Assembly (NCBI GenBank): GCA_937952975.1
Contig: CALFXX010000162.1
Coordinates: forward strand, 1 to 48,628
From: an uncultured Alcaligenaceae bacterium
GTDB lineage: Bacteria > Pseudomonadota > Gammaproteobacteria > Burkholderiales > Burkholderiaceae_B
Length of the DNA stretch: 48,628 nt
Reading direction: 5' to 3'
The translations under genes were made by a program, and so were the position numbers. Below the pieces are notes generated by a model. The model was not told the origin of the DNA. It saw nothing but the letters and a program-made list of their open reading frames with translations, and searched no databases. Positions 24,215-33,649 of this stretch are shown here, piece by piece. Positions within the stretch are counted from its first letter, which is position 1; each line of letters starts with the position of its first letter.

Positions 24215-26613
24215 TTAGCCAGCGCCGGATTAGGGCGATTGGTGTCAATATTGTTCAAAAAGTCGCCCAACGAGTCGTTTTTCTCGCCTGTACCTAGTTT
24301 CATGATGGCCTGACCTGGTGGAAACTCGCTGAAATACATGTTGCCACCTTCAATAATCAAGCCCTCGGGCGGCGGCGGACGTTTTTGTTCAGGAAAGGCC
24401 TTTAGAGCATTTTGCATGTAGCCCAGCCAAACCGGTAGCGAAGCACCGCCACCGGTTTCGCGTGAACCAAGCGATTTAGGCTGGTCGTAGCCCATCCAGG
24501 CCACCCCCACCAGCTGAGGCGTGTAGCCTGCAAACCATGCGTCTACCGAATCGTTGGTGGTGCCGGTTTTACCAGCCAAGTCGCCCCGCTTGATGACCTG
24601 GCGTGAGCGGGCTGCAGTGCCCGAGGTGGCAACCCCGCGTAGCAGATCATCCATGACATAGGCGGTACGGGGATCGATCGCGCGCGCCGCAGAGTCACCG
24701 GCAACTGTTGGCCGAGCTTGCATGATCACTTGCCCGTTGGCGTCAGTCACGTTGTCGATCAGAAAAGGTGTGACCCGATAGCCGCCGTTGGCAAAGACCG
24801 AGAACCCAGCAGCGAGCTGCATAGGGGTGACGGCGCCCGACCCCAAAGCCATCGGCAGGTAGGCTGGGTGGCGCGCCTTGTCAAAGCCAAAGCGTGCGAT
24901 GTAGTCTTGGGCATATTTTGGCCCGATCGACTGCAAAATTCGAATCGACACCATGTTTTTAGAACGGGCAATCGCTTCGCGCATGGTCAGCTTATCGTCG
25001 TATTGCCCACCGTAGTTTTTGGGCGACCAGGCTTTAGAGCCTGTTTGTTCGGCCGTGAGCTCAAAGGGCTGGTCTGAGATGACGGTGCCGGGGGTTAAGC
25101 CTCGCTCAAGAGAGGCCGCGTAAATGAACGGTTTAAACGATGAACCAGGCTGGCGCCAGGCTTGGGTCACCCGGTTAAAGTTACCGTGGTAGAAGTCAAA
25201 GCCCCCTACCATCGCGCGGATTGCGCCATCTTGCGGGATCATTGAAACAAAAGCCGATTGCACCGTGGGCAGATTCAGGATCTCCCAGTAGTCAGCGCTT
25301 TTGTGCAGATAGACGACTGAGCCCCGCTGCAGCCGCAGTTCGTTGGGCGCCTTGGGATTGAGCGCACGAGCGATGACGCCGAGTGCCTTCTTGTCTTTAA
25401 TTGAGATGATATCGGTTGAACTGCGAGCCACCCTCACCTCGTCGGGCTTGACCGAGAGCACCACGCCAATCAGCATTTCGGTGCGATCGGGATACTTATC
25501 AAACACCCCATCTAAAAACTCATCAAGCTTCGCTGCATTGTTTTCAATGCCAGCAGGCATGTTGAGCTGCGCTTCAGGCCCAGGGTAGGCGGCGCGGCGG
25601 GTGTAATCGAGTACACCCTCACGCAGTGATTCATAGGCCCACTGTTGATCTTTTGACTGGATCGTTGTGTAAACATTTAACCCGCGCGAGTAAACATTGT
25701 CGGGGTAGACGCTGATCATCAGTTGACGCGCGAGTTCAGAGACATATTCGCCGTGCACCGCAAACCCGCCTGCAGGCGTGCCTTCGGCGGATTTGATGAC
25801 GACAGGCTGGTCAAGTGCTTTTTTGTATTCGGCATCAGTCAGGTAACCCAGCGAATGCATCCGACCCAGCACGTAACGTTGACGTAGCACGGCGCGTGGC
25901 TTGTTGGCGATCGGGTTGAAACGCGAGGGCGCCTTGGGGATGCCAGCAAGCAACGCGGCATCCGCAGGTGTGATCTCAGACAACGGCTTGCCTAAATAGG
26001 CGCGCGAGGCCGCGGCAAAACCGTACGCCCTGTTGCCTAAGTAAATTTGGTTGAGGTAAAGCTCAAGAATCTGGTCTTTGCTTAAATTGGCTTCAATTTT
26101 GAAGGTCAGTAATAGTTCGTAAAACTTGCGCGAATAGGTTTTTTCAGACGAGAGGTAAAAATTACGTGCGACCTGCATGGTGATCGTGCTGGCACCCTGC
26201 GTTTTTTGCATTGAAATCAGATTGGTCAGGCCTGCACGCACCACCCCAAACCAGTCGACCCCGCCGTGTTGATAAAAACGGTCGTCTTCAGCTGACAGTA
26301 CGGCCGATTTCATGACGTCGGGGATTTCGTTAAAGCGCAGTACGTTTCGGCGCTCTTCACCAAATTCGCCGATCATGACTTTGTCGGCGGTGAAAATGCG
26401 CAAAGGCACGCGCGGCCGATAGTCTGTCATGGCCGTCAGTTCTGGCACATTGGGCCAGGCTAATGCGAGCGCCATGCAAAACAACAAAGCACCGCACAGG
26501 GCTAAACCTACCGCCAAAATTGTCAGTTTTAGAAAAAACCCAATGATCCATGAGCCGCGCTGTTTGGGCTCGTCGGGTTCGTCGTGATCGCGCTGGTCGT
26601 TAAATTTGCTCAT
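24211..26613 (-). CDS. mrcA: Penicillin-binding protein 1A
   Basis: This bifunctional class A PBP polymerises and cross-links peptidoglycan. The 800-residue protein has a cytoplasmic Pro/Asp/Glu-rich start, one membrane helix (about residues 25-50), a glycosyltransferase domain with EDDRFYQHGGVDWFG and GASTITMQVARN, and a transpeptidase domain with SxxK at Ser491-Lys494 (GSSFKPF), SKN in IARSKNMVS, and the KTG triad at Lys682-Gly684. Between them is the OB-like outer domain typical of PBP1A. It is divergent from aroK. In many Proteobacteria a pilMNOPQ operon lies between mrcA and aroK, and it is missing here. Confidence 0.96.
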   Translation of the reverse strand: MSKFNDQRDHDEPDEPKQRGSWIIGFFLKLTILAVGLALCGALLFCMALALAWPNVPELTAMTDYRPRVPLRIFTADKVMIGEFGEERRNVLRFNEIPDVMKSAVLSAEDDRFYQHGGVDWFGVVRAGLTNLISMQKTQGASTITMQVARNFYLSSEKTYSRKFYELLLTFKIEANLSKDQILELYLNQIYLGNRAYGFAAASRAYLGKPLSEITPADAALLAGIPKAPSRFNPIANKPRAVLRQRYVLGRMHSLGYLTDAEYKKALDQPVVIKSAEGTPAGGFAVHGEYVSELARQLMISVYPDNVYSRGLNVYTTIQSKDQQWAYESLREGVLDYTRRAAYPGPEAQLNMPAGIENNAAKLDEFLDGVFDKYPDRTEMLIGVVLSVKPDEVRVARSSTDIISIKDKKALGVIARALNPKAPNELRLQRGSVVYLHKSADYWEILNLPTVQSAFVSMIPQDGAIRAMVGGFDFYHGNFNRVTQAWRQPGSSFKPFIYAASLERGLTPGTVISDQPFELTAEQTGSKAWSPKNYGGQYDDKLTMREAIARSKNMVSIRILQSIGPKYAQDYIARFGFDKARHPAYLPMALGSGAVTPMQLAAGFSVFANGGYRVTPFLIDNVTDANGQVIMQARPTVAGDSAARAIDPRTAYVMDDLLRGVATSGTAARSRQVIKRGDLAGKTGTTNDSVDAWFAGYTPQLVGVAWMGYDQPKSLGSRETGGGASLPVWLGYMQNALKAFPEQKRPPPPEGLIIEGGNMYFSEFPPGQAIMKLGTGEKNDSLGDFLNNIDTNRPNPALAN

Positions 26614-26692
26614 TACTGGCTATTTTAATGGTTTTAGGGGGGTTTGCCCCACCTAGTTTGGGGTGTGAGGCGGTCAATGTGATAATTACGCT

Positions 26693-27409
26693 ATGAATAA
26701 CGCTTCGACCACCGAACCGCCTGATAGTTGCGGACTCACTGCCACAAATACGGCAGAGCGATTGCCTGCCCTTCAAAGCGCCTGGGCAAACCACACCCCG
26801 GTCTTTTTGGTCGGGATGATGGGTGCTGGCAAGACCACGATTGGCAAAAGTCTGGCAAAAGCGCTGAATCGTGAGTTTCTTGACCTTGACCACGAACTCG
26901 AGGCGCGCTGTGGTGTACGCATCCCCACTATTTTTGAAATCGAGGGTGAGGTTGGGTTTCGTAAGCGCGAGTGCCAAGTGCTAGACGACTGCACCTTACG
27001 GCCTGGACTCGTCATGGCAACGGGCGGTGGCGCCGTACTCGCCCTAGAAAACCGTAACGCGCTGCGCACCCGCGGCGTGGTGGTTTATCTTAGAGCGAGC
27101 ATTGATGAACTGTATCGCCGCACCAGCCGCGATCGTAATCGCCCCTTGTTGGCAACGGCTGACCCGCGCGGCACCTTGCGCAGTTTGCTTGAATTGCGCG
27201 AACCCTTGTATCGCGAAGTGGCCGACATCGTGATGGATACGGGTTCGACCTCGGTCGCTCAATTGGTGGCGCAACTCGTTGAGCGCCTTAAACAGATTGA
27301 CAAGGCGATTGACCAACAGGCTCAGCGCCATCCCGAAAATTCTTCCGAGAACATGCGAGCAGATTTCACTGCCAGTCATCCACCAGAGAACAAGCCATGC
27401 ACACCGTAG
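26693..27409 (+). CDS. aroK: Shikimate kinase
   Basis: AroK phosphorylates shikimate in aromatic amino acid synthesis. The 238-residue protein has Walker A GMMGAGKTT (residues 41-49), the shikimate-binding DLDHELE and FRKRE motifs, ATGGGAV near residue 105, and the LID arginine region RDRNRPLL. It is longer than E. coli AroK (about 173 residues): there are roughly 33 extra N-terminal residues with no internal ATG before the P-loop, and about 30 extra at the C-terminus. The end overlaps the aroB start by 13 bases. Confidence 0.95.
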   Translation: MNNASTTEPPDSCGLTATNTAERLPALQSAWANHTPVFLVGMMGAGKTTIGKSLAKALNREFLDLDHELEARCGVRIPTIFEIEGEVGFRKRECQVLDDCTLRPGLVMATGGGAVLALENRNALRTRGVVVYLRASIDELYRRTSRDRNRPLLATADPRGTLRSLLELREPLYREVADIVMDTGSTSVAQLVAQLVERLKQIDKAIDQQAQRHPENSSENMRADFTASHPPENKPCTP

Positions 27410-28476
27410 ATGTTGCGACCCCTGGCGGGCACTATCCGATTCGTATCGCCCCGGGGCGCCTTGAGCTATTGGCTCAAACGATTCCGTCTGATGCGACCAC
27501 GATCGTGCTCATCACCAATCCCGTTGTACAGGCGTTGATGGGTGAGCAAGTGACGCGAGTGCTCGCCACAACAGGCAAGCGTTTGATACCGGTGCTGTTG
27601 CCTGATGGCGAGGCTTATAAAACCTTAGACACACTGAATTTGATTTTTGATGCCATGCTTGGCGCGCAACTCGATCGGCGCACGGTTATCGTCGCCTTGG
27701 GTGGTGGTGTGATCGGGGATATGGCTGGCTTTGCGGCTGCCGTTTATCAACGTGGTGTGCGGTTTGTGCAGGTGCCTACAACCTTGCTTGCGCAAGTCGA
27801 TTCTTCAGTGGGCGGTAAAACCGCAGTGAATCATCCGCTTGGCAAAAACATGATCGGTGCTTTTTATCAGCCGATCGCCGTTGAAATCGACACGAGCGTG
27901 CTCAACACCTTGCCTGATCGCGAAATGTCCGCGGGCTTGGCTGAAGTGATTAAGTACGGTTTGATTCTGGACGCCGATTTTTTTGAGTGGTGCGAAAACA
28001 ATGTAGCGGGGTTGCGTGCGCGTGACCCCGAGCTGTTAGCGTTGGCCATTCGTCGTTCATGCGAGTTCAAAGCCTACGTTGTCTCACAAGACGAGCGCGA
28101 AACAGGCATGCGCGCTATTTTGAACTTGGGTCACACGTTTGGTCATGCTATCGAGGCAGGCTTAGGTTACGGTGACTGGTTACATGGCGAGGCGGTTGGC
28201 TGCGGGCTCGTGATGGCGGCTGATTTGTCTGCTGAGTTACTTGGTTTTTCGCAAGCGCACGTGCAGCGTGTGCGCGCGCTTGTGCAAGCGATTGGTTGCC
28301 CAGTGGTCGGGCCTCGTTTAGGAGGTGTTGAGCACTGGATGCAACTGATGCGTGGCGATAAAAAAACCGAAGCTGGTGAAATCAATTTTATTTTGATGCC
28401 AAAAATTGGCGAGGCACTGCGCCGCACCGCTCCGGCAGATGTTGTGGCGAAAGTCATTTTGCGTAACACGGCTTGA
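27397..28476 (+). CDS. aroB: 3-dehydroquinate synthase
   Basis: AroB cyclises DAHP to 3-dehydroquinate using NAD and a divalent metal. The 359-residue protein has LPDGEAYKTLDTL, the NAD-binding GGGVIGDMAGFAAAVYQRG, VPTTLLAQVDSSVGGKTAVNH, the metal-ligand region with GLAEVIKYG, and LNLGHTFGHAIEAGLGYGDWLHGEAV carrying the zinc histidines. It overlaps aroK by 13 bases in a different frame and the two are surely co-translated. Confidence 0.97.
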   Translation: MHTVDVATPGGHYPIRIAPGRLELLAQTIPSDATTIVLITNPVVQALMGEQVTRVLATTGKRLIPVLLPDGEAYKTLDTLNLIFDAMLGAQLDRRTVIVALGGGVIGDMAGFAAAVYQRGVRFVQVPTTLLAQVDSSVGGKTAVNHPLGKNMIGAFYQPIAVEIDTSVLNTLPDREMSAGLAEVIKYGLILDADFFEWCENNVAGLRARDPELLALAIRRSCEFKAYVVSQDERETGMRAILNLGHTFGHAIEAGLGYGDWLHGEAVGCGLVMAADLSAELLGFSQAHVQRVRALVQAIGCPVVGPRLGGVEHWMQLMRGDKKTEAGEINFILMPKIGEALRRTAPADVVAKVILRNTA

Positions 28477-28537
28477 TGCGGAGCATTGGTCAAATTGGCT
28501 CGCATCAATGGCTGAGCCGCGAACATGAGGCAACGCG

Positions 28538-29677
28538 ATGATTGAACTTGCTGTTTACGCATCTAAATCAGAGCAAAGCCAAGGGCGTCGTCATCACGAG
28601 CCGGCCCCTGCTAATCGCAGCGAGTTTCAGCGCGACCGCGATCGCATCGTACATGCAGGTGCCTTCAGACGACTTGAATACAAAACACAAGTCTTTATTA
28701 ATCATGAAGGCGATCTGTTTCGTACACGGCTCACGCATTCACTTGAGGTGGCGCAGATCGCACGTGTGTTGGCCCGTAGCTTACGCTTAAGTGAAGACTT
28801 AACTGAAGCCATCGCGCTCGCCCATGATTTAGGTCACACACCGTTTGGCCACGCAGGGCAAGATGAGCTCAATGCTTGCATGCGTGAGTTTGCGCCAGAG
28901 GCTGGTGGCTTTGAACATAATCTTCAAAGCTTGCGCGTTGTCGATGAACTTGAAGAGCGTTACGCGGCGTTTAACGGCTTAAACCTGTGCTTTGAAACGC
29001 GCGAAGGCATCTTGAAGCATTGTTCGCTCGCGCACGCCAAGCGCTTGGGCGATGTGGGACAACGTTTTATCGACCGTACGCAACCTTCACTTGAAGCACA
29101 GTTGGCAAACCTTGCAGATGAAATCGCCTATAACAATCACGATATTGACGATGGTTTGCGTTCAGGTTTACTGACGCTTGAGCAATTACAAACCGTGCCG
29201 ATTTTTGCGCGTCACTATGCGCTGGTGACAAAGACCTGGCCCGGTTTGGCCACGCGGCGTCTGGTGTCAGAAACGATCCGAAGCATGATCAATACCTTGA
29301 TTACCGATGTCACCCAAACGACATCGGCGCATCTTTCGCGTGCACAACCTGTTGACGCACAGGCGGCGCGACGCTGTGGCCCGCTGGTCGCGTTTTCAAG
29401 TGAGGTCAGACACGAGGCCGACGCGTTAAAAAAATTCTTGTTCGAAAATTTATATCGTCACTATAAAGTGATGCGCATGACCAACAAAGCACGCCGCATC
29501 GTGCGCGAGCTGTTTAGCGCGTTTGTGCAAGAGCCGCGTTTGTTACCGCCCGATTACTGGCATGACGACAAAATTGTTCAAGCCCGCGCGATTTCGGATT
29601 ACATTGCAGGCATGACTGATCGTTATGCCATCCGCGAGCATCATCGACTTTTTCGTATGGGCGAACAGGTCGATTAG
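28538..29677 (+). CDS. dgt: Deoxyguanosinetriphosphate triphosphohydrolase-like protein
   Basis: This is a 379-residue HD-domain dNTPase that hydrolyses dGTP (or other dNTPs) to nucleoside and tripolyphosphate. It has the family start RSEFQRDRDRIVHAGAFRRLEYKTQV, the HD motif set with THSLEVAQIARVLAR, AHDLGHTPFGHAGQDEL and the EIAYNNHDIDDGLRSGLL block that completes the metal site. GAGG precedes the ATG. It follows aroB after 61 bases, a pairing typical of Burkholderiales; the gltBD genes often found next are not here. Confidence 0.94.
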   Translation: MIELAVYASKSEQSQGRRHHEPAPANRSEFQRDRDRIVHAGAFRRLEYKTQVFINHEGDLFRTRLTHSLEVAQIARVLARSLRLSEDLTEAIALAHDLGHTPFGHAGQDELNACMREFAPEAGGFEHNLQSLRVVDELEERYAAFNGLNLCFETREGILKHCSLAHAKRLGDVGQRFIDRTQPSLEAQLANLADEIAYNNHDIDDGLRSGLLTLEQLQTVPIFARHYALVTKTWPGLATRRLVSETIRSMINTLITDVTQTTSAHLSRAQPVDAQAARRCGPLVAFSSEVRHEADALKKFLFENLYRHYKVMRMTNKARRIVRELFSAFVQEPRLLPPDYWHDDKIVQARAISDYIAGMTDRYAIREHHRLFRMGEQVD

Positions 29678-29769
29678 CGAGAGCCTTGAGCGCGCGTCTC
29701 AATCGATGCTAGGATACGAGGGTGGCGCGTTCGCCGAGTTCAGTCAGCACATAGAACAGAGAGGATCAC

Positions 29770-30630
29770 GTGAAACACATTAACTCGACCGCTAGTCGTC
29801 AATATTCAAAGCGTGTGCGTGCGAGCTTGCTTGCGTTGGCCGTGGTTGCGCTAACGGGCCTTGCGGCATGTTCGCAGCGGGCTGCACCGATTAGTAGCTC
29901 AAGCTCTAATGCAAATGACAGTAGCCCCGTTGCAATGGCGATGCCGATTGCAGCACCTGGCGATTTTTCAAATACGGCCGTGGCAGGTACCCCCTTGGTC
30001 GAAAACGCGCCCGCACCATTTTCAGCTTCAGTGACAGAGCCTAGTAGCACCGAACAAACCGGCTCAGCTGTCGTTGTCACAGGCGGGCCTGCAAACTTGG
30101 GCGAGCTTAAACTCTCGCTGGTTCAAACCTGCACGCCAACGCGTTCGGGTAATACCTGCAATCTCGTGTTTGTTGAGGCCCGCGCGGGCCAAGATCCCGC
30201 CGCGCTCACCCGTGATTATTTCAGTCGTACCGGGGGCGAAGCGACCCCTCGCGTAACCGTTGAAAGCACATGTTCGCCCGGCTGGGTGGCGTCTGTCGTA
30301 TCGCAACAGGGCTCAGTACAGGGTGGTGGCACCTTGCGTGCTTACGCCGCTGTCTGTGGTCATCCCAATGCCAATAGCGCCTTGACTGCGGCCTTCAATA
30401 TTTGTGATGGTCGCACGCAAGGGGGCTGCAGAAAATCTAGTCAAGTGACAGTGCTGTGGGGCCGTTGGTCAGCAGACCAACCGGGCGCCGGCAGTGGCGA
30501 GCCAGGTAAACCACTCGATGCTTCGGGCTTTAGCGGCGGGCTTCGTTGCGAGTCAAGGTTGCCCCTGTTTGAGTCGGCACGTTGCGGCAGCACCGCTGCA
30601 GCGCAATTAAGATTTTTTGGTTTGCAGTAA
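29770..30630 (+). CDS. Putative lipoprotein of unknown function
   Basis: I do not recognise this protein. It starts at GTG 29770 with GAGGA upstream, giving 286 residues. A lipoprotein signal is clear: basic start, hydrophobic core, and lipobox LAAC (Cys about residue 36). Then comes a Ser/Ala/Pro-rich low-complexity region (residues about 40-105), and a C-terminal region of about 180 residues with eight regularly placed cysteines (TCTPTRSGNTC, ESTCSPGW, AVCGHP, FNICDGRTQGGC, RCESRLPL, ARCGST) that may form disulfides in the periplasm. The segment with AALTAAF-C-GC-V-W faintly recalls DUF4189-type repeats, but I would not assign it. Its last 24 bases overlap uvrA. Confidence 0.72.
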   Translation: MKHINSTASRQYSKRVRASLLALAVVALTGLAACSQRAAPISSSSSNANDSSPVAMAMPIAAPGDFSNTAVAGTPLVENAPAPFSASVTEPSSTEQTGSAVVVTGGPANLGELKLSLVQTCTPTRSGNTCNLVFVEARAGQDPAALTRDYFSRTGGEATPRVTVESTCSPGWVASVVSQQGSVQGGGTLRAYAAVCGHPNANSALTAAFNICDGRTQGGCRKSSQVTVLWGRWSADQPGAGSGEPGKPLDASGFSGGLRCESRLPLFESARCGSTAAAQLRFFGLQ

Positions 30631-33531
30631 GGTTCTCTGCAGTAACGTTCTCTTTAACACCGGCGCCAAGTAGTGCCCGGTGTGACTGGCAGGGGTCGCC
30701 GCAATCAGTTCGGGCGTGCCCTGTGCCACGATCGTGCCGCCACCATCGCCACCTTCTGGGCCCATATCAACGACCCAGTCAGCTGTTTTGATCACATCAA
30801 GATTGTGCTCAATCACCACCACCGTGTTACCTGCCTCGACCAGTTGATTGAGTACCTCAAGCAGCAAAGCGATATCCTGAAAATGCAAGCCAGTGGTGGG
30901 CTCATCCAAAATATAAAAAGTGCGGCCGGTACTGCGACGTGACAGTTCAAGCGATAACTTGACGCGTTGTGCTTCACCACCCGAAAGCGTTGTGGCGCTT
31001 TGCCCTAAGCGCAGATACGATAAGCCCACATCCATTAAGGTTTGCAGTTTGCGTGCAATAACGGGCACCGCTTCAAAATACACCAGTGCTTGCTCAACAG
31101 TTAACTCGAGTACCTCGGTAATATTGCGCCCGCGATAGCGGATCTCGAGCGTCTCACGGTTGTAGCGCTTACCGACACAGACGTCGCACGGCACATACAT
31201 GTCAGGTAAAAAATGCATTTCAACTTTTACGACCCCATCGCCCTGGCACGCTTCACACCGACCACCTTTGACGTTAAAGCTAAAGCGTCCTGGGTCATAG
31301 CCGCGCGTGCGCGCTTCGGGGGTCCCTGCAAAGAGCTCTCGAATCGGTGTAAACAACCCCGTGTATGTAGCGGGATTGCTGCGCGGTGTGCGACCAATCG
31401 GGCTTTGATCGACGCTGATGATTTTGTCAAAATTTTCAAGACCAGTCAGTCCTGAGTAGGGCGCCGGTTCGCTTTGCGCATGATGCAAGGCGCGCGACAT
31501 GACAACGGCCAGCGTGTCATTAATCAGTGTAGATTTGCCCGAGCCCGAAACCCCAGTCACACAGACGAATTTCCCCGCAGGGATGCGCAGGTCAACGGAT
31601 TTCAAGTTATTGCCACGGCAACCAGTCAGAGTCAGCCATACTTGCTCTTCATCTAATGGCCGACGCGTTGGGATTGCAATCGCGCGCGTACCACTCATGT
31701 ATTGACCAGTCACCGACGCAGGATTTTGTTCAATCTGCGCGGGAGTCCCTTGTGCGACGATTTGCCCACCATGCTCGCCGGCGCCCGGTCCCATATCGAC
31801 AACCCAGTCGGCTTGTCGGATCATATCCTCGTCGTGCTCGACCACAATCACGCTGTTGCCTAAATCACGCAGGTGATGCAGTGTGGCGATCAAGCGATCG
31901 TTATCGCGTTGGTGCAAACCGATAGAGGGTTCATCCAACACATACATCACGCCAGTCAGCCCCGAGCCAATCTGGCTAGCGAGCCTGATGCGTTGCGCCT
32001 CGCCGCCCGAAATCGTATCGGCGCTGCGATCTAACGATAAGTAATTCAAGCCGACATTATTTAAAAAACTTAAACGTGCTTCGATTTCTCGCACGATGCG
32101 TTGGGCAATTTCTTGACGCGCGCCGGTGAGGTTTAAATCTTGAAACCATTTCAGGCACTGCGACAGAGGTTGCGCCTCAACTTCATAAATCGCAAGGCCT
32201 TGCTCTTGCCAATGCTGTGCCTCGGGTGTGCCCTCGAGGGCTTTGGGTGGGGCGATGCGCTCAGAACCAATCCGCACATGGCGCGCCTCGGCACGCAGCC
32301 GCGAGCCTTGGCACGCGGGGCAGGTTTGTACCGCACGGTATTTGCCAAGCTCTTCGCGCACAGCTGACGAGTCGGTTTCTTTCCAGCGGCGCTCGAGATT
32401 AGGGATCACACCTTCAAAAGGGTGCCGCTTGACGCTGCTGCGGCCTTTCTCGTTGAGGTAAAAAAACGGTAGCTCAACCTCGCCTGAACCGTACAACACA
32501 ATCTGGCGAAGCTCTTCAGGCAACGACTCCCAGGTAGTTTCAATATCAAATTCGTAATGTGTGGCCAGGCTTGAGAGCATTGAAAAGGTAAACGCGTTAC
32601 GTTTATCCCAGCCGCGAATCGCGCCCGAACCCAGGCTTAACTCTGGAAACGCCACCACACGTTTTGGATCAAAAAAGCCAACATGACCCAGGCCATCACA
32701 GCTAGCACAGGCGCCTACTGGATTATTGAAGCTGAACAAACGTGGCTCAAGCTCTGGCAAGCTGTGACTACAGACTGGGCAAGCATAGCGGCTTGAAAAC
32801 AAGTGTTCTTGGTTGGTGTCCATGTCAAGCGCGATCACCCGCCCTTGCGCCAGCGTTAACGCCGTTTCAAAGCTCTCGGCCAAGCGCTGTTTGCTTTCTG
32901 GCTTAATGCGCAAACGATCAATCACAACGTCAATGTCGTGTTTTTCGTTTTTGTTGAGCTCGGGCATGCTGTCCAAGTCAACCATCACGCCGTCAACCCG
33001 CACACGCACAAACCCTTGTGCTTGCAAACTTGCACACTCATCCTCAAAACTGCCCTTGCGGGTGCGCGCCACCGGTGCCAAGATGGCCAAGCGTCGCTCT
33101 GCGGGCCACGTCAGCACACTGTCCACCATCTGACTGACGTTTTGCGCGGCCAGCGGTAAGCCATGCGACGGGCAATACGGCGTGCCCACGCGCGCAAACA
33201 GCAAGCGTAGATAGTCGTGGATTTCGGTGATGGTGCCCACAGTTGAGCGCGGATTATGCCCAGCGGCTTTTTGCTCAATTGAAATCGCGGGTGACAGCCC
33301 TTCGATCAGATCAACATCGGGTTTATCCATTAACTGCAAAAACTGGCGCGCGTAGGCTGACAAACTTTCAACGTAACGGCGCTGCCCCTCGGCATACAGC
33401 GTATCAAAGGCAAGCGACGACTTGCCTGACCCTGATAAACCTGTCACGACCACCAATTTGTGACGAGGCAGGTCAAGTGACACGTTTTTGAGGTTATGAG
33501 TGCGAGCACCCCGAATACGAATTTCTTCCAT
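30607..33531 (-). CDS. uvrA: Excinuclease ABC subunit A
   Basis: UvrA is the damage-recognition ATPase of nucleotide excision repair. The 974-residue protein has Walker A GLSGSGKSS (residues 31-39), the first zinc finger CPVCSHSL...CASC (about residues 253-283), the signature LSGGEAQR-type ISGGEAQRIRLASQ, a second Walker A GVSGSGKST (about residue 650), the zinc finger CEACQGDG...CDVC, and a second TLSGGEAQRVKLSLELS. It is longer than E. coli UvrA (940), partly through a C-terminal tail with a duplicated RTLLQ pentapeptide. It overlaps the upstream lipoprotein gene convergently. Confidence 0.97.
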   Translation of the reverse strand: MEEIRIRGARTHNLKNVSLDLPRHKLVVVTGLSGSGKSSLAFDTLYAEGQRRYVESLSAYARQFLQLMDKPDVDLIEGLSPAISIEQKAAGHNPRSTVGTITEIHDYLRLLFARVGTPYCPSHGLPLAAQNVSQMVDSVLTWPAERRLAILAPVARTRKGSFEDECASLQAQGFVRVRVDGVMVDLDSMPELNKNEKHDIDVVIDRLRIKPESKQRLAESFETALTLAQGRVIALDMDTNQEHLFSSRYACPVCSHSLPELEPRLFSFNNPVGACASCDGLGHVGFFDPKRVVAFPELSLGSGAIRGWDKRNAFTFSMLSSLATHYEFDIETTWESLPEELRQIVLYGSGEVELPFFYLNEKGRSSVKRHPFEGVIPNLERRWKETDSSAVREELGKYRAVQTCPACQGSRLRAEARHVRIGSERIAPPKALEGTPEAQHWQEQGLAIYEVEAQPLSQCLKWFQDLNLTGARQEIAQRIVREIEARLSFLNNVGLNYLSLDRSADTISGGEAQRIRLASQIGSGLTGVMYVLDEPSIGLHQRDNDRLIATLHHLRDLGNSVIVVEHDEDMIRQADWVVDMGPGAGEHGGQIVAQGTPAQIEQNPASVTGQYMSGTRAIAIPTRRPLDEEQVWLTLTGCRGNNLKSVDLRIPAGKFVCVTGVSGSGKSTLINDTLAVVMSRALHHAQSEPAPYSGLTGLENFDKIISVDQSPIGRTPRSNPATYTGLFTPIRELFAGTPEARTRGYDPGRFSFNVKGGRCEACQGDGVVKVEMHFLPDMYVPCDVCVGKRYNRETLEIRYRGRNITEVLELTVEQALVYFEAVPVIARKLQTLMDVGLSYLRLGQSATTLSGGEAQRVKLSLELSRRSTGRTFYILDEPTTGLHFQDIALLLEVLNQLVEAGNTVVVIEHNLDVIKTADWVVDMGPEGGDGGGTIVAQGTPELIAATPASHTGHYLAPVLKRTLLQRTLLQTKKS
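30624..30653. repeat. 15-bp tandem duplication in the lipoprotein/uvrA overlap
   Basis: GCAGTAAGGTTCTCT (30624-30638) is followed directly by GCAGTAACGTTCTCT (30639-30653), with one mismatch. The first unit contains the lipoprotein stop TAA (30628-30630). On the minus strand the pair encodes the doubled RTLLQ near the C-terminus of UvrA. The in-frame length (15 bp) keeps both genes readable. Confidence 0.9.
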
Positions 33532-33649
33532 GTGGCCTGTGCTGGGTTGTGTATTTCATTTGCTGCGACGTTTACGCAAGGCAACTTGGTACTATAACGC
33601 CCTGACACTACCGCAGCCTACCTGCCTACCACTTTGAAGCAAGAGTTTG

